From Archegozetes longisetosus (Eukaryota > Arthropoda > Arachnida > Sarcoptiformes > Trhypochthoniidae), in assembly GCA_018873245.2 (NCBI GenBank), contig JAEMBT020000005.1, positions 3,086,001-3,150,000 of the forward strand: a DNA stretch of 64,000 bases, written 5' to 3'. The notes under the pieces were generated by a model. It searched no databases. It was not told where the DNA came from and saw nothing but the letters and a program-made list of their open reading frames with translations. The position numbers and the translations under genes are program-made. Shown here piece after piece: positions 24,546 through 37,536 of this stretch; within the stretch, counting starts at the first letter, position 1, and each line of letters opens with the position of its first letter.

Positions 24546-27500
24546 TTAATGTTTATTGGCGTCTTCGTGTGCCTTTTTGACAATAGCCAATTTAGAATTT
24601 TTATCAGAAACGGGCAAATCCTTGTAGGGCTGATCTCTTGTTCCGTGAACCATAAGAGTCCATTCTTTAATAAATCCCTTTTGCGGCATTTGGCTTTCAA
24701 ATTGAACTTCTAATTTCCACGTTCCGCGAGGGTTCTCACCCCAAGTATGTGTTGTCATAAACGGCCATTTAGTGAAGCCGTCGTGATGGTCATCATCGTT
24801 AGGCCTTCTGCTAAGAATCATTGACCTTGGGATACGAAAAGAATATTGGTAAGATTATGGAGGGCATTGAAGAATGTTGATTGGTATTGAGACCTGGTTC
24901 CCATGGGCGATATAAGATATAAAGTGACGTCTCCTCTTCGAGTCGAGTTTAAAGTGACAACAGACTGAACATGTTCGATGTAGTTAACCTCTGTATCAGT
25001 TCCTTTACAAACCTGAGTATCAATTTTCAAAAATAAGCTCTGATTGCTGGGAATTGGTAGCGTTCGAATAATTGAACCAGCTTCACAATGATATCGTGGT
25101 GGAACAGTCTTCCAGATCTTAGCCAATGCTACCATAGCTCCGGCGTCAAGAACCCCGTAACCGAAAAGGTGGTTAAATTCTAGACCGACTCCATTCATGT
25201 TCCAATTAAATCTTCTTTTACTATCGTAGAGTGAGTTTCGTTTTGAAGTGAGAACACTCAGATGTTGCATATCTCTCCACGAAAGATTCGGGCTTTAAGT
25301 AAAAGCATTTTCAAATTTGATTCAATCAATAATCATTTTAAACTTGTTTTTCAATCAAAAATATGATGTATATGAATATTGGTTGTAGACGAATGTAAAG
25401 TTTGAAACTTAATAATCCGCGACAACAACAAGAAAAAGGTTATTGCTAGGTCAGCCTGCCTGTGATGAGCTTCAATCTTTTGCTAAATTTGATTTTTGAT
25501 TTGCCTTGATTCCTAAATTAAATATTCTGTAAGATTTTTGATGTCCTCTATAATCTGATGGAAAGTATGCTATCATAACAGATGACTTCTGGTTGCTACC
25601 AACGGTTATTAAGTTTTTGGGTGTGTTGTTATTTTTGTGGTACAGACAAATATTGATGGGAAAGATAAAGCTTGAAACTATTGGTGGTTCGAAAATTTAA
25701 AGAACCAGGGATGCAAAAAATTTCCAATTTGTTTAACTAAATATAGAATGTTTTCGGGCATTTTTCTGAAAGGATGCGGTTCAGAAAAATGCAGTAGAGA
25801 ATAATAGTATTGAATTAAGAATTTGCGTTTTACGTTTAAATAATTAAACTTTCTCACTATCAAGTTGTGAAACGAACAGGAACTAGAATCTACTCTAATC
25901 GTTTTAGGTAGTCGACTAGTAGACGTATTTTTGCGGATTAAATATTGAGTAATGAGTTAGACTGAGTAAGCTGAGAAAACTAACAAGGTAAATTTTAGAC
26001 TTATGTCTAACGTTTAAGATGAACAACTTAATCTAAAGATTTTCTATTTATAGAAGAGCATGCGTTTCGAGCGACAGTTACAGTAATCCAATTTGGGACA
26101 AAGATTGGCCTACAGTTATGTATTTAATACTGTTCACAATATTAAATATGATATCGATTTAATAACTAGTGAAACAAATGTATCATATTTCTTATCCAAT
26201 GTAAATTATGTAAATAATATATCTTTTGGCGGTAACGCTCATTGTGAAAACAACAGGCTCAAAATACATATGCACACCTAATTGTATGTCACAACTTAAA
26301 TAATAAATAAATATATTTTTATACAGTAATACCTCCATATAGTCGATCGATAGAGACCGACGATTCATATTCACTTCAATAAGATTTCATTATAAATTGG
26401 TAATTATTAGTACAACAGTACGTGTTGGCACCGGCAAGTGCATTCACTATATTGAAGGTTCATCATAAAGGAGTTGACTATATTGAGATATTACTGTAAC
26501 TCTTCATCGTTCTCTACTTAATGGTGAAGGATTGCTGAACGAATTTTATAGTAGGCCTATAATAGTTCAATTATATCCTCATTGACGCAAATGAAAGCGA
26601 AGCCGACCATTGACTAAAACAGTTTTAGACTAAAACTTGTGTATGACTGTAATGTTGACTAAGTGTTGGATTTTAAATAGTTTTGAAACCAAGTTTGAAT
26701 GACAGGTGCAAAGCTAGAATCTCTATTTGTTATGAGTGAAATTTTGAAGCTGAAAATTTCTATTTTGTCAACCATAAGGCAGTTTTGAAATTTAGTTGAA
26801 GGCAAATACCATATAAGTTGATAGAAGGCTTCAGTATTTATTCTTTAGTTTAAAGTAAATCTATAAAACTGACACTTACTTTGCTTCTAAAGCTAATGCG
26901 AAAACTCCAGCAGCCTCTGGAGCAGCCGCTGATGTGCCCGAATGTGTTTTTGTGCATTTGCCGTACAAGTCTGTTGTCGCCTATTTTCAACGAATAAAGT
27001 CATTCGATTAATAATCTTGACTGGCATTAGGACATAAAATATGAGTTAATATTTTATGAGATACTTGTATGAATATATGAGTTAGTTTTGTTCAGGTCTA
27101 AGTCCGTCACAAAAATACTTGAGTTTTAATTGGCTCTACTTCAACTAAAAAGGCTTAGCGCCACTAATCTATATAATACTTAGCAAGCATAACTGTGTAG
27201 TCTACAAAGTATTTTCTCTATAGTATAGACTTTTTTTTGATGAAAATCAAAATAAACTTAATAGAAAATGTAATCATCTGTATATTCAAAGAATCATACA
27301 ATGAGATCACAGACACTGCAAGTTTTATAAAAGGCTTGAGGAAGATTGAACTTTATCATTTATCTGGGGAAAACAGTCTGAATGCCAACAAAAAAATTGA
27401 TTTTCATCATATGAAGTACGTGCTTGATTTGGAAATGTATATTAAAAGATTGAGTCTCCCAGTAGCACCAAAATGCATTTCAATTGACAGAGACTTCACG

Positions 27501-30500
27501 AGCACTCTATAATTAAATAATAGAAATTAATGTTTAAGACTTTCATCCATTCTAATCATTAGCTTCAGTTAGTTCAAAAACTTTCTTGATTTATTTGACT
27601 TCCAAAAAGAAATATAAGCTTAATTAATTTCAATAGAGACTTGTGGAACCTAATCAATTAGTTATTGGTTTTGTTAGAGTATCTCAAAGAGTGTAAAAGC
27701 AATACTCACAACTCCAGTGTGCGGGTCTTTCGCTCCATTACTGAAAGTTGAGGCCAAAGTGCTCGAACACGATTCATCGTAATGTGCATTTTGACCATCA
27801 TTAATAGCAGAATTAATAGATATAGTCCACATACTGGCTGCATATCCATCACAGTTGCAGTCATCATCTTCGCCACCATCGCCTGAGGCCCAGACATATA
27901 TATTTCCTAAACCTCTTCGGCCCTATGATTAAGGTTAAAATGAATGATCTGGTTAAAAATTGTGGCTGTCTGACAAACCTCATTAACGCCCCGAACGATA
28001 GCACGCATGGTTGCGTTACGAGGTCCGTCAACTGTTTTGCCATCATCAGTAGGTCCCCAACTGGCACTATATATATCTATCAAATCTGGCTCATGACCCA
28101 TTGAATTGGCCTCTATTAAGTCAGTCATATATGGCTGGTCCAACATTCGAATGCCGGCAACTTTTGAGTCATAGGCAACACCGACGCCGCAGATTCCGTT
28201 GTCTCGTTTAGCGGCCACTTCACCCGCGCACCGAGTGCCGTGACTTTAGAGAATTAAAATAAGAAGGAAATTAGAAATTAAGTAGATAGAAGTAATTGAA
28301 ATATAAAAATAATAACCTGTTGAACCAGTCATCTGTATATCTTGGGTATGGAAACGGATCATTACTACTAAAGTCGTAACTGGCTCTTGCATTCTGTTGA
28401 ATTGAAACGAGAAATTGAATTAGAAATTATTGAAGTGAAGCAATGATTATCTGGTGGGATAATGAGCTTGGCCTCACATAGTTTTCTCTTATGTCAGGAT
28501 GCATGTAGTCAACCCCTAATTGAGCGTAAAATTTATGAATTAGACATTGATATTGAATGAATTAGTTGAAATAGTTTAATACCATCGTCCATAATAGCCG
28601 TGGTAACATTTTTTCCTGTTATTCCCTGAGCCCACGCTGTAATGTTTTAAGGTATCATTAACTTCTCATTACATTTGGATAATTGACAAAACTATATTTT
28701 AATACGATCATTACCTGCTTCTACATTCAAATCTAAACGCTTTTTGCCACCATTTTGACCAACGTTTTTCTGTTCATTTCAAATTATTCATACTTATTAA
28801 CAATTCAAAGTAATTGATTATGCTCAGAAACAAATTATGAGGAAAAATAGCACTTATTTTGATGTTTTTTTTATGAATAAATTTTATGGGAAGTAGAACT
28901 TCTCAATGTTCTTTATAGTAATCTATGATTCACTAAATCTTACACAGGAATACTAAAAATCCTATAATAATTAATTAATTTGTTGTCATTGTTCTGCTAA
29001 TTAGGCTCAAACAATCTAGCTTCTTGTATTTAAACCTTCTGTATTTAATCAGTTGAAATGCTAGCAATTGGACTGTAAAGGATGGTAGAAATGTTTTATT
29101 AGTATTAGATATATTCAGTGAATGGGTGAACAATTGAATAAGGAATGAATAGAATAGAAGTGAAATATTTGTGATTTTTCTATTTAGTCACTAGTATTAA
29201 CTATTGTAATAAAAAGAGTTCATATAAAGGCATTGTGAAAGCTGTCTTATAAATAAGTAGTGTTGAGTATTATAATTAATTATTTCTAGACACTGATCAG
29301 ACTCACCAAATACCACTGAAATTGGAAGTAAGGATCTGTGGGTTCTTTATTCAATGAAAGGTCTTCAGGACCCAGACGAAGCTTATTATAACCTCTTTTA
29401 GCTCTTCGAAACCCAATTTGTTGTGTTGCCAATTGAATCTAAATTTTGATTATAAAAAATTATTAAAAATAATAAGTAATTACAAATCATTTTAAATTAA
29501 ATCAGCTCAAAATATAAAGATTTAAAGTAAAGATTTAGGATAAAAATAGTTTTCTATTCAATTTTAGATAATGGATCAGATCCGATATTCAAACAATTGA
29601 TGTTTAGAAAATATTTTGTAAACACTTATTAAAACTAAATAATAACTGGTTGAGATGGATAGACAATGGGTGAAATGGACTGAAAAGTTTAAAATAGAAC
29701 TATAAAGAAGTAGCTTAAGTATTATGTATTATAAACAAAGTAAAACTTATAGTTTAGAAAGTTTTCACTGCAACTCAATCTCATGTATTCAATCAACGGC
29801 ACAATCAATATGGCTTTGTATAGAATTCAATTTAGTGCTCATGTTTTTAGACTCCAATTTTCATGAATAAAACATTGATTTTTTAGACACAGAATACACT
29901 CTATAAAGTGAAAATTATCTGTATTTACGCTCAACATTATCATGGCTGAGTTTGTGCTATCTGGTTTTTGTCATCAATTATAAATGCCTTACAAAGGTTG
30001 TATTCCAATAAGACTTGATTTGAAAGTTGTTTCTTAATACAATTTACTTCGAATGGTTAACATAAGATATGACTTGTATGATGCAACCATGACAATTAGC
30101 TAATATTTAGTTCTATTAAAAGATTGAGATTGGTTTTGAGTAATTGTAACTGTAGTGGAGGAGAAGTTTACTCCATAATATTCTAGAAGCATCTATAATT
30201 GTCTCACCATTTTAGAAACTATACTCAACTTAGTTCAGTAGTAGTTGTAATACTATATTTCCAATGTAATCACTAATGACCAACAGTAAAATCCTATTGG
30301 TGTATTGCAAAATTGTTACTATATAATGTTATAACTGAATTTAATTCTGAGTACGTTTCCAACAGTTACTACAAAAACAGATCAGACTATTTCAATGTAC
30401 AACAAGACATAGAATGAACTCTAAATACCAGCATTTGTAAGATTTTCGTGAAATTAGATTGCAAGTAGATTTTAATTGACACTTGACTAATCGAATTAAC

Positions 30501-33412
30501 AGATAGACAATTTAATTAAGTAGTTTTACTATAGAATGAACAACTGATTTATGCATTCATACATTCATTATAAGAGAATGTATCGAATTGAATTGCTTAA
30601 ATTAAACATTAAAACTAATGATCAGTTTGTCAAATATATAGAAGTATGTCATCATGTAAGTCATTTTGAAAGACACATCCATTTATAATACATGAGAAAG
30701 AGAACTCCAAGTGCAATTAAGCTTCTGTCTGAGACAAAAACAAGCCCTGATTAGTCTAGCAAACTTTTGTTTTAGCTTGCACTAAAAATATTAATGGTAT
30801 TTGATTTTGCGCGTTAACAATGAAAGAAAATGGTATCTTGTACACTAAGAATGTGTCAGATACTTTTTCTACCTTTCTACCCTTCAATTTTTCAAACTTA
30901 ATCTCCATATCTGCTCAAGAGCCTCTATAATGTTGATAAACTGATAATATACAATGTGTACAGATAAGTATTGATTAAAGGCTTGTCTCAAGTATGAATT
31001 GAATTTTTTGTTCAATAAATTATCTGAATAAATTGTCGGATAACTTTAACGAAAACTAGAAATTACTATACAATACTGAAATATTTATTGAAATATATGA
31101 AATACAGCATAATTCAATCGGATTTTGAACAAAATTATTACGGAAGTCTTATTTCGATTATCTCAGTTCTTATGACTTGAAAAATTTATATCTTTAAAAA
31201 TTAAGCGAAAACTATGGCTAAAAGCTAATTCGAGTCCAATTACAATACTATTTAACGTATATGAATGATGAAAAATTGATTTGGTTACTATATTGAATAT
31301 TTGATATGTTCGTTAATATGTTATGGTCTGATATGAAACAGTGAAAGATACGCATCACTTCTGGTTGCTATTGAGGATCATTATTTTTGAGTGCAGAGTG
31401 TATATAATCAATAAGAAATAACAAGAATATAGTTTTAAGTTACGTGATTTATTTTTGTTTCATAATACCGGTGTAGTATTTCTTTGTAACTACTCTTTTC
31501 AATAATAAGCTCAACTAATTATTACAATTAATGCATTTCAAATTTAACATCTCTTATATATAGATTTAATATAATCAACTCTATTCACGTTTGGGCGTCT
31601 TATTGTTTGGGTTATTATGTAAAAGTCAATTGGTCTACCAAATCAATTTTTAATTAAGAGACCGATCGAAATCAAGTGTTTGAAGGTTATGGTATTGAAT
31701 AAATCAAAATAAGATTTGACTAGCACTAAAATCTTATCGGCCTTAAATATTTTGCATATTTATGGGAATGAATTTTTAATGAATATGCTTAATTAGCTTG
31801 ATTTTGTCTAATTATGGTGAACAAAGTATGACAGAGAGTAAAGATTGAGCTATACGATAAATAACTATTCAATTGAACCATAGAATATTTACACTAGATT
31901 TGTATATAGAGAATTATGTTTCATAAACCGTTTAGTTGTTTCAGTTAACTTTAATAACAATAAAGTTTGCTTATCCAAACAAAATAATTGTCACTCAATC
32001 AATTTAACATAAATCCTTATAAGAATATGAACAAGATACGCATATTTTCATCAGTAATAACGAATAGAAAATGTCGCATAAACAAAATCAAACTGAATGC
32101 GTATAATTAAACTGACTCATAGTGACATATGGTAGATAAGTAATAGAAATATAGAATTATGGTTGCGAGTACTTACCAATGGATCTGATTTTAGTTTTCG
32201 ATAGTGTGATATGCTTCTTTTGGTTCTTGCATGAGGTAATGCTCTGTGCATAAAATGAAACTCATTTTTGGAACCAAGTACCTAAAAATTATTCAAATAA
32301 TTTAGATGATTTTTATTTTATTTCTATTATAGCTTTTTCAATAAGTTCTAGACTTTCTATGTATTGAATTGAAGAAATGACTGAAAAGTTAACTCAAATA
32401 CAAATCATGTTTATTGGTCATGTTCCCATTGACTGTTTCTCTGTGCAATTATTTATTTATTTTGATTGCCCTAAAGATTTTTATCTAAAATTTATTTAAT
32501 AGTATGAATTGTTTCTCGGTAACATTGAAACTGGTTTTATGACGTCTTAATCTAATTAGTTTTAATACAATTTACAAAAATAAAGAGAATCAGAAAGAAA
32601 GTGATCAAAGAGAAAGTAGATTTGATTGAATTGATTGACTGAATCGATTTGATAATAAAATTAAAAAGAGCGATAGACAAGATAGATAGAGCATATGTTA
32701 TAATAGACGAAATAAAATTATAGAAATAAAATAGAAAATAAATAAGTATGTTAGATGATAATAATCGATAGTTATTAGTTTAAATGAGAACTACTATTAC
32801 TGTTAATGGATTCCACAGTAATAGTAATAGTCAGTAATGATGAACAAATATTTTTTATTAACTATATAAACACTTTAAGTAAGTAAATGTTTCAAGTGTG
32901 TCATAACACTTATTTTAGCCCAAATATTCCCTATTATAGTTTTCATATATCAGTTATTATGCAATCAAATTGCTTTTATTATTACTATGCTTTTCTCTAT
33001 TGACCATCTCTCCAATATGTTTCATCAATTTCATATTTATTATCAAATATTTCTCTCATCAACTCTACAATCAAATATAATTCAGATTCAAATTCAATTC
33101 TAAATAATTGTAATAATCAAATTGAAATCAAATATATAGAAATTTATATATAAAGAAAATAATTAGACTCACAGTTCCTAAATTGATAAAACCATTTCTG
33201 TTGGCAATTTGATGAGCAATTTTATTGTCAACATCTCTTGTCAACCGAACAAGAAAAGAATTAGTGAAGACCTCGGGAGAGGAATTAGTCAAAGTTATTT
33301 CAATTAGAGTAATAATGACCAAAATTAGGATAGTATTCAATGGCGGAAAGTACTGCCATTTAAGAGTACGGCCGCTACTAATTCCACATATGTTTGGCCG
33401 GCACGATGACAT
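24546..33412 (-). CDS. PCSK2: Prohormone convertase 2 (amontillado-type)
   Basis: Twelve coding exons, minus strand: 33173-33412, 32177-32281, 29307-29438, 28715-28769, 28583-28636, 28478-28515, 28317-28393, 27979-28243, 27710-27922, 26880-26980, 24894-25292 and 24546-24825. Total 652 aa (human PC2 638). A hydrophobic N-terminal segment (about residues 26-42) is followed by the prodomain with possible cut sites RTKR and FRRAKR (R-x-K-R before GYNKLR). Catalytic triad: AIMDDG (Asp), SHGTRCAGE (His), [10 protein letters not shown] (Ser). The oxyanion residue is Asp (WASGDGG), which is diagnostic of PC2 against other convertases. The P domain includes [17 protein letters not shown] and [13 protein letters not shown]. 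It processes neuropeptide precursors in dense-core vesicles. The largest intron (29439-32176) is 2.7 kb; the intron after exon 10 carries a pogo-like MITE. Confidence 0.97.
26324..26496. mobile_element. pogo/Tigger-like MITE with TA target duplication (PC2 intron)
   Basis: 173 bp. The left end CAGTAATACCTCCATATAGT is matched at 18 of 21 bases (21-base arms 26324-26344 and 26476-26496) by the inverted right end, which reads CAGTAATATCTCAATATAGT on the minus strand. TA dinucleotides sit directly outside both ends (26322-26323 and 26497-26498). CAGTA termini with TA duplication are typical of pogo/Tigger-type Tc1-mariner relatives. Non-coding, so it would have needed a transposase in trans. Confidence 0.82.
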
Positions 33413-33966
33413 GACACGAGAGATAACGGCCGGACAAAGATAGTGGCGATGACAGTGGTGTTTAGGAATTACTTGTTAACTCCTTCACAGCAGAAATTTG
33501 GGTTATTTTGAAATTTTCACATCAACATTTGTCGACCATTACTTTAGAGTTAGAGAATAGAGAATACTATGGAATATGCTGTGGAATATAGAATAGTGTA
33601 GAATAGGCTCTATGTTCACTATAGAATGGGCTCTATTTTTGCTATAGAATAGCCTTTTCTAACGCTATGTTCTCTATCGATCTACAACATTGGTGAAGTC
33701 GACGAGAGTACAATGTTCTGTACTTTCTGTAGTGCGGGTTACATATTATGACGTCAACTCTAAGAGAATTAACGTTCTCTCCAATTGCGCCCGAATGCTT
33801 GCATCCAATGACGGCTATATTGATAGACATCATGCAACTACTGGCCTTCAAAATGATTACCAACTTCTCTACTTTCTTCCTTCTATTTCATCTATCCATC
33901 TAACACTTATTTCTGCTATATTCATCTTATTTTCTACTTTAACTAATAACTGTTTCTTATTTTATG

Positions 33967-34002
33967 CTTATTTGTCTTATTTGTCTTATTTGTCTTATTT
34001 AT
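33967..34002. repeat. 9-bp tandem repeat CTTATTTGT
   Basis: Three exact copies of CTTATTTGT and a fourth with one change (CTTATTTAT). Confidence 0.8.
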
Positions 34003-34235
34003 ATTTATATTTATTCGGTATTCACGTTCAGACATCTATTGATGTTCTCTACTTTGCTCTTATTTAAAAATAAATCATATTTGATACTATACTAAAATTG
34101 ATTTTCATGTAACACAAAAGTATCCAACACACGACGATCACATAGAGTTAATTACTTGAGAAAATAATGTGCAAATCAATTTAGATAATAAAGTAATCTT
34201 TTCAGATTAACACTTAGCTAGTATTTTGATTAATG

Positions 34236-34239
<4 letters not shown>

Positions 34240-34281
<42 letters not shown>

Positions 34282-34303
34282 TTACTTATTTATTTATTTA
34301 TTT
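34240..34303. repeat. (CT)20 microsatellite followed by TTTA repeats
   Basis: Twenty CT units (34240-34279), then about five TTTA units. Simple sequence, probably length-variable. Confidence 0.95.
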
Positions 34304-34336
34304 AGTAAATTAATCATTAATGTAAATTTCAAATGA

Positions 34337-34369
34337 GTAACACATAAATGTTAAACGTTTATGTGTTAC
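34337..34369. repeat. Perfect 12-bp inverted repeat, 9-base loop
   Basis: GTAACACATAAA (34337-34348) faces TTTATGTGTTAC (34358-34369). The loop TGTTAAACG makes part of an inner AAACGTTT palindrome. It lies just after the microsatellite and about 0.9 kb upstream of the PC2 start. Confidence 0.75.
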
Positions 34370-35425
34370 ATCGCGTTAAGATCTTCCATATTACTAAAGA
34401 TTAATAAAAAGATTGATTGTCTTAATATAGTTGTACTTGCAGTCTGTGTCTCTTAATCTCATAAAACAAATGGAAATGTTTCTGTTAGAGCTGAATCTGT
34501 TTGTGATAGAAGTTGTAGAGATGTTTATCTGGCAGTAAAACCAACAGATTGGTTGTTTTATGTGAAAAATATATTTAAATTTAGTATTATTTGGTCGTAT
34601 TTAATTGTTTACTTGCAAAGAATAACAGTCTCTGATTTTGTGAAGTAGTTATAAAACTTATGCAAATAGATTTTGTAATCAAATATTTTCTCAAATTGTC
34701 GACGACATACAATCATGAAATAACATCCAATATTTTTCATTTCTTCTAATTTTAGCTATATATTCAGTTTATTTTAAAACTTTAACTAGAATTAAAAGGT
34801 TACTATATGGAGTGTGAGCCATAAAACAAATTACAAAATTATTCCTAAACTTATTTTTGCTTTTAGTCATTTAAACATAAAATATTATGAATAAATGTAA
34901 ATGATTGAGAGTCCAATTTTGAACTCTTAATCATTAATAATGATCGATAATGGATGTAAACAACGTAATGTTTGGTTGTGGTCAGATCATTTATATTATT
35001 AGCAAATGTTTAACTTGCAGAAATAGTTTCCCTATTTAAGCAGAATTTGTGCAAAATTATTTATAAGAGATCAAATGAAAGTCAATATTATGATTTGTAA
35101 GTTTAGTTTACGAGTGAACGCACATATAGAGTTGTCTAAAATATAGTTTTGCTGTTACTTAACAACAAATAAAAGAGTAAGTTTTACAGCAAACGCCCAA
35201 TATTATAGTTCAAATTGAATGTACTTTGAGTTTTACTCCTCTAAGGACTCTTTATTGCATGACGCTTGAATCTTAAATTTTGATGTACACTCAATAAAAC
35301 TATAATCCTTGCTAGCAACAAAAAACACTCTTTCTCACTCTCACTACAATGCGCACCAATTTCTAATCAATTTAATTCTTTCTTTCCTATCTGGTCATAT
35401 TTATGTGAAATATGAAATACTTATG

Positions 35426-35566
35426 GTAAGTCTTACAGATAAAGTCTGTGCCGATAATCCTCAATCGATCGAAGAGCTGAAAATTTCTATAGAAGATGAA
35501 TTGCTAATATTAACAGTGATACAGCTGAGAACAAATTTGAAGTTGGTTTGCTTAAACTCGATGTAG
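35426..35566 (+). pseudogene. Degenerate transposase C-terminal fragment (mariner/IS630-like)
   Basis: The frame reads DKVCADNPQSIEELKISIED and continues ELLILTVIQLRTNLKLVCLN to a stop. This looks like the C-terminal stretch of arthropod DDE transposases of the IS630-Tc1-mariner group, where a K-V-Y-x-x-x-P-x-x-I/L-x-E/D-L-K pattern is followed by R-E-E-I. The upstream catalytic DDE domain is not visible, so it is a relic. The match is from pattern memory only. Confidence 0.45.
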
Positions 35567-36766
35567 AGAATGCTTGGTAGATAGAGCACATGGCATCATA
35601 AATTGCTATTATACATCTAAATTTTATGGAGATTTAATTTAAGAGTTGAGATTAAATCTAAAATTGTTTACTATTAAAATACATTGTAATACACCCTCTC
35701 GTTGGTTATCAAATTTCTACTTTCGATAGTAGTATAGTTTGATAGTTGTTTCCCAATTTTTGACTTGTTATTTATGTAATATTTTAATATATTGCATTAT
35801 GTAATCATAAAAGTAGTTTTCAGCTTATGAAAATATATTTCAATTATAATTAGATTTGGAAACTTGAATAATAATAAGTAGTTAAATTTTGCTTTAGATC
35901 CACTTATGTAACAGCTACTCTCTAAAATCCCATTTGAATACTTCTATATGAGTAAGATTGCCATGAATACGATTAATGTCTGAAAAATAAGTTTGATTTA
36001 GCTAAATAGAAGACTGATAAAATTAAATGCTGTGCTCAACTCCTTTGTCAGCGGGTGATCACCACATTGAAAGAATAGGCAAAAATGAAATAAGTTCATG
36101 TGAAATAAGTCTCTTTGCTTACATTGATTAAACGAATGCTTAGTTTGAAAGCAATATGTAATAAAACTATTAGGTTGGTAGTAATACTGAGTAACATAAG
36201 CTATAATTTAAACTAAGTTTTTATTCTTAATGCATAAAGTTTGATGTAAACTAATCTTACAAATTATGGATTGGAACATATTCTTAAAAAATGAGAATAA
36301 ATTAAAATTAGAGTAAGCACATGATTGAATATTTTTAATTTATTTAATTAAAGAATTAGATTTGCGCTAAAGATCACAAATGAGTCAAATATCGATTAAT
36401 AAATTAAGTGTGAATTTAAATAAATAAACGCTGTAAACGTGCACATGAAAGCTGAGTCGAGTCTTGTTGTCTAGTAAGTGTTGGCCACTTATTCTTCAAA
36501 TTTCATTATCACACCATCAAAATCAAGCCTACATTTCATAACCATCTGATTCAGTTTTAGAAGAGAGTCCCGAAGAGAGTCTTCAGGTAGAGAGAAATCG
36601 TGCAATTATACTGAATTGAGCCTAAAGCCGGTCCAAACTTACTATGCGTTTAATGGAGAAGAAAGTATTGAGGATTAAAGGAGAGACAAACGATACTATA
36701 ACTAAACACTATGAACAATGAGCTATAATGGCTCTTATTATAAACAATCAAATGTGAGATAAACTA

Positions 36767-37536
36767 TTATTCGGCCTCATTGCAGGCATGATATATTTTT
36801 GTGCAATCGGCTCCGTTTCTTCCTTGCCGCGAGGCTTCATAGTTGTTATTGAATGGAACTGACTTCTGGCTTTCTAGTAAATAACTCGACGCATAACTAG
36901 TCAATAATAAAACTTCAATCAATAACAGTCATGATAATCAAGACATGATGGAAACAATTGATCGAATCAAGCGAACATACCCTCCGAATTGAGCAATAAG
37001 GTATCCTAGTTCTCTTCCCTCTCTTGATGCACGGGCTGCAGCTTCACAGATATGCTTTTGTGTACATGTCTCGTCAGATGTTAACACTGATCTAACATAT
37101 CCCTTAAGCATTGAGATTCCCGCCACTGCCGCGTCATCTAATGAATCTCGAATACCTCGAGACGCTGAGGTTCGGGCGCGTTGACCAAAAGATGATTTCA
37201 ACATATCTAAAACCTTGAAGTGGCAAAATTATGTTTAATGATTATGAGGTTTAAGACTTGTTTTGTCTAACATACTTTGACCAAAACATTGAGAACTTGT
37301 CTGGACGTTGCAGTGCTCTCCTCAGTAGAACCAAAAAGAAGTTTGACAATAGTTCTGACAATATTTTTTGTGTTCAGAAATTGAGATAATTCCTTTTTGT
37401 CCTGATCAAAACGAAATTTTCTTTCGTCAAAGCGAGCCTGCCTCGAGTTGGTTTGGGTATCAGTCGCATTGTCTGATTGAGCCAATGACAGCGCTAGCAA
37501 AGTGGCCAACAAACTCAAAACAACTAAATATTTCAT
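36767..37536 (-). CDS. Small secreted cysteine protein (DM4/DM12-like pattern)
   Basis: Three coding exons, minus strand: 37276-37536, 36981-37213 and 36767-36896 (207 aa). MKYLVVLSLLATLLALSLA is a clear signal peptide. The middle is charged and helical (RQARFDERKFRFDQDKKELS). The C-terminal third has four Cys in the order ETCTQKHICEAAARA, then YLIAQFGGYASSYLLES, then GRNGADCTKIYHAC. This spacing (C-x5-C-E-A, later G-R-x-G-x-x-C-x-x-x-Y-x-x-C) resembles the arthropod DM4/DM12 family of secreted proteins of unknown function; the assignment is tentative. An in-frame ATG at 37551 exists, but a TTGACAG acceptor lies between it and the chosen ATG, so 37536 is preferred. A non-coding first exon is likely at 38622-38696. 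Confidence 0.82.

Larger units (their letters stand above)
33413..36766. other. Intergenic upstream of PC2
   Basis: Holds the PC2 promoter region, diverged direct repeats around TATAGAAT (33560-33660), a 9-bp tandem repeat, a (CT)20 tract, a hairpin and a transposase relic (all listed separately). No other gene recognised. Confidence 0.5.

Noticed and set aside
27237..27512. 91-codon plus-strand frame
   Set aside because: Lies inside a PC2 intron on the opposite strand, with no recognisable motif.
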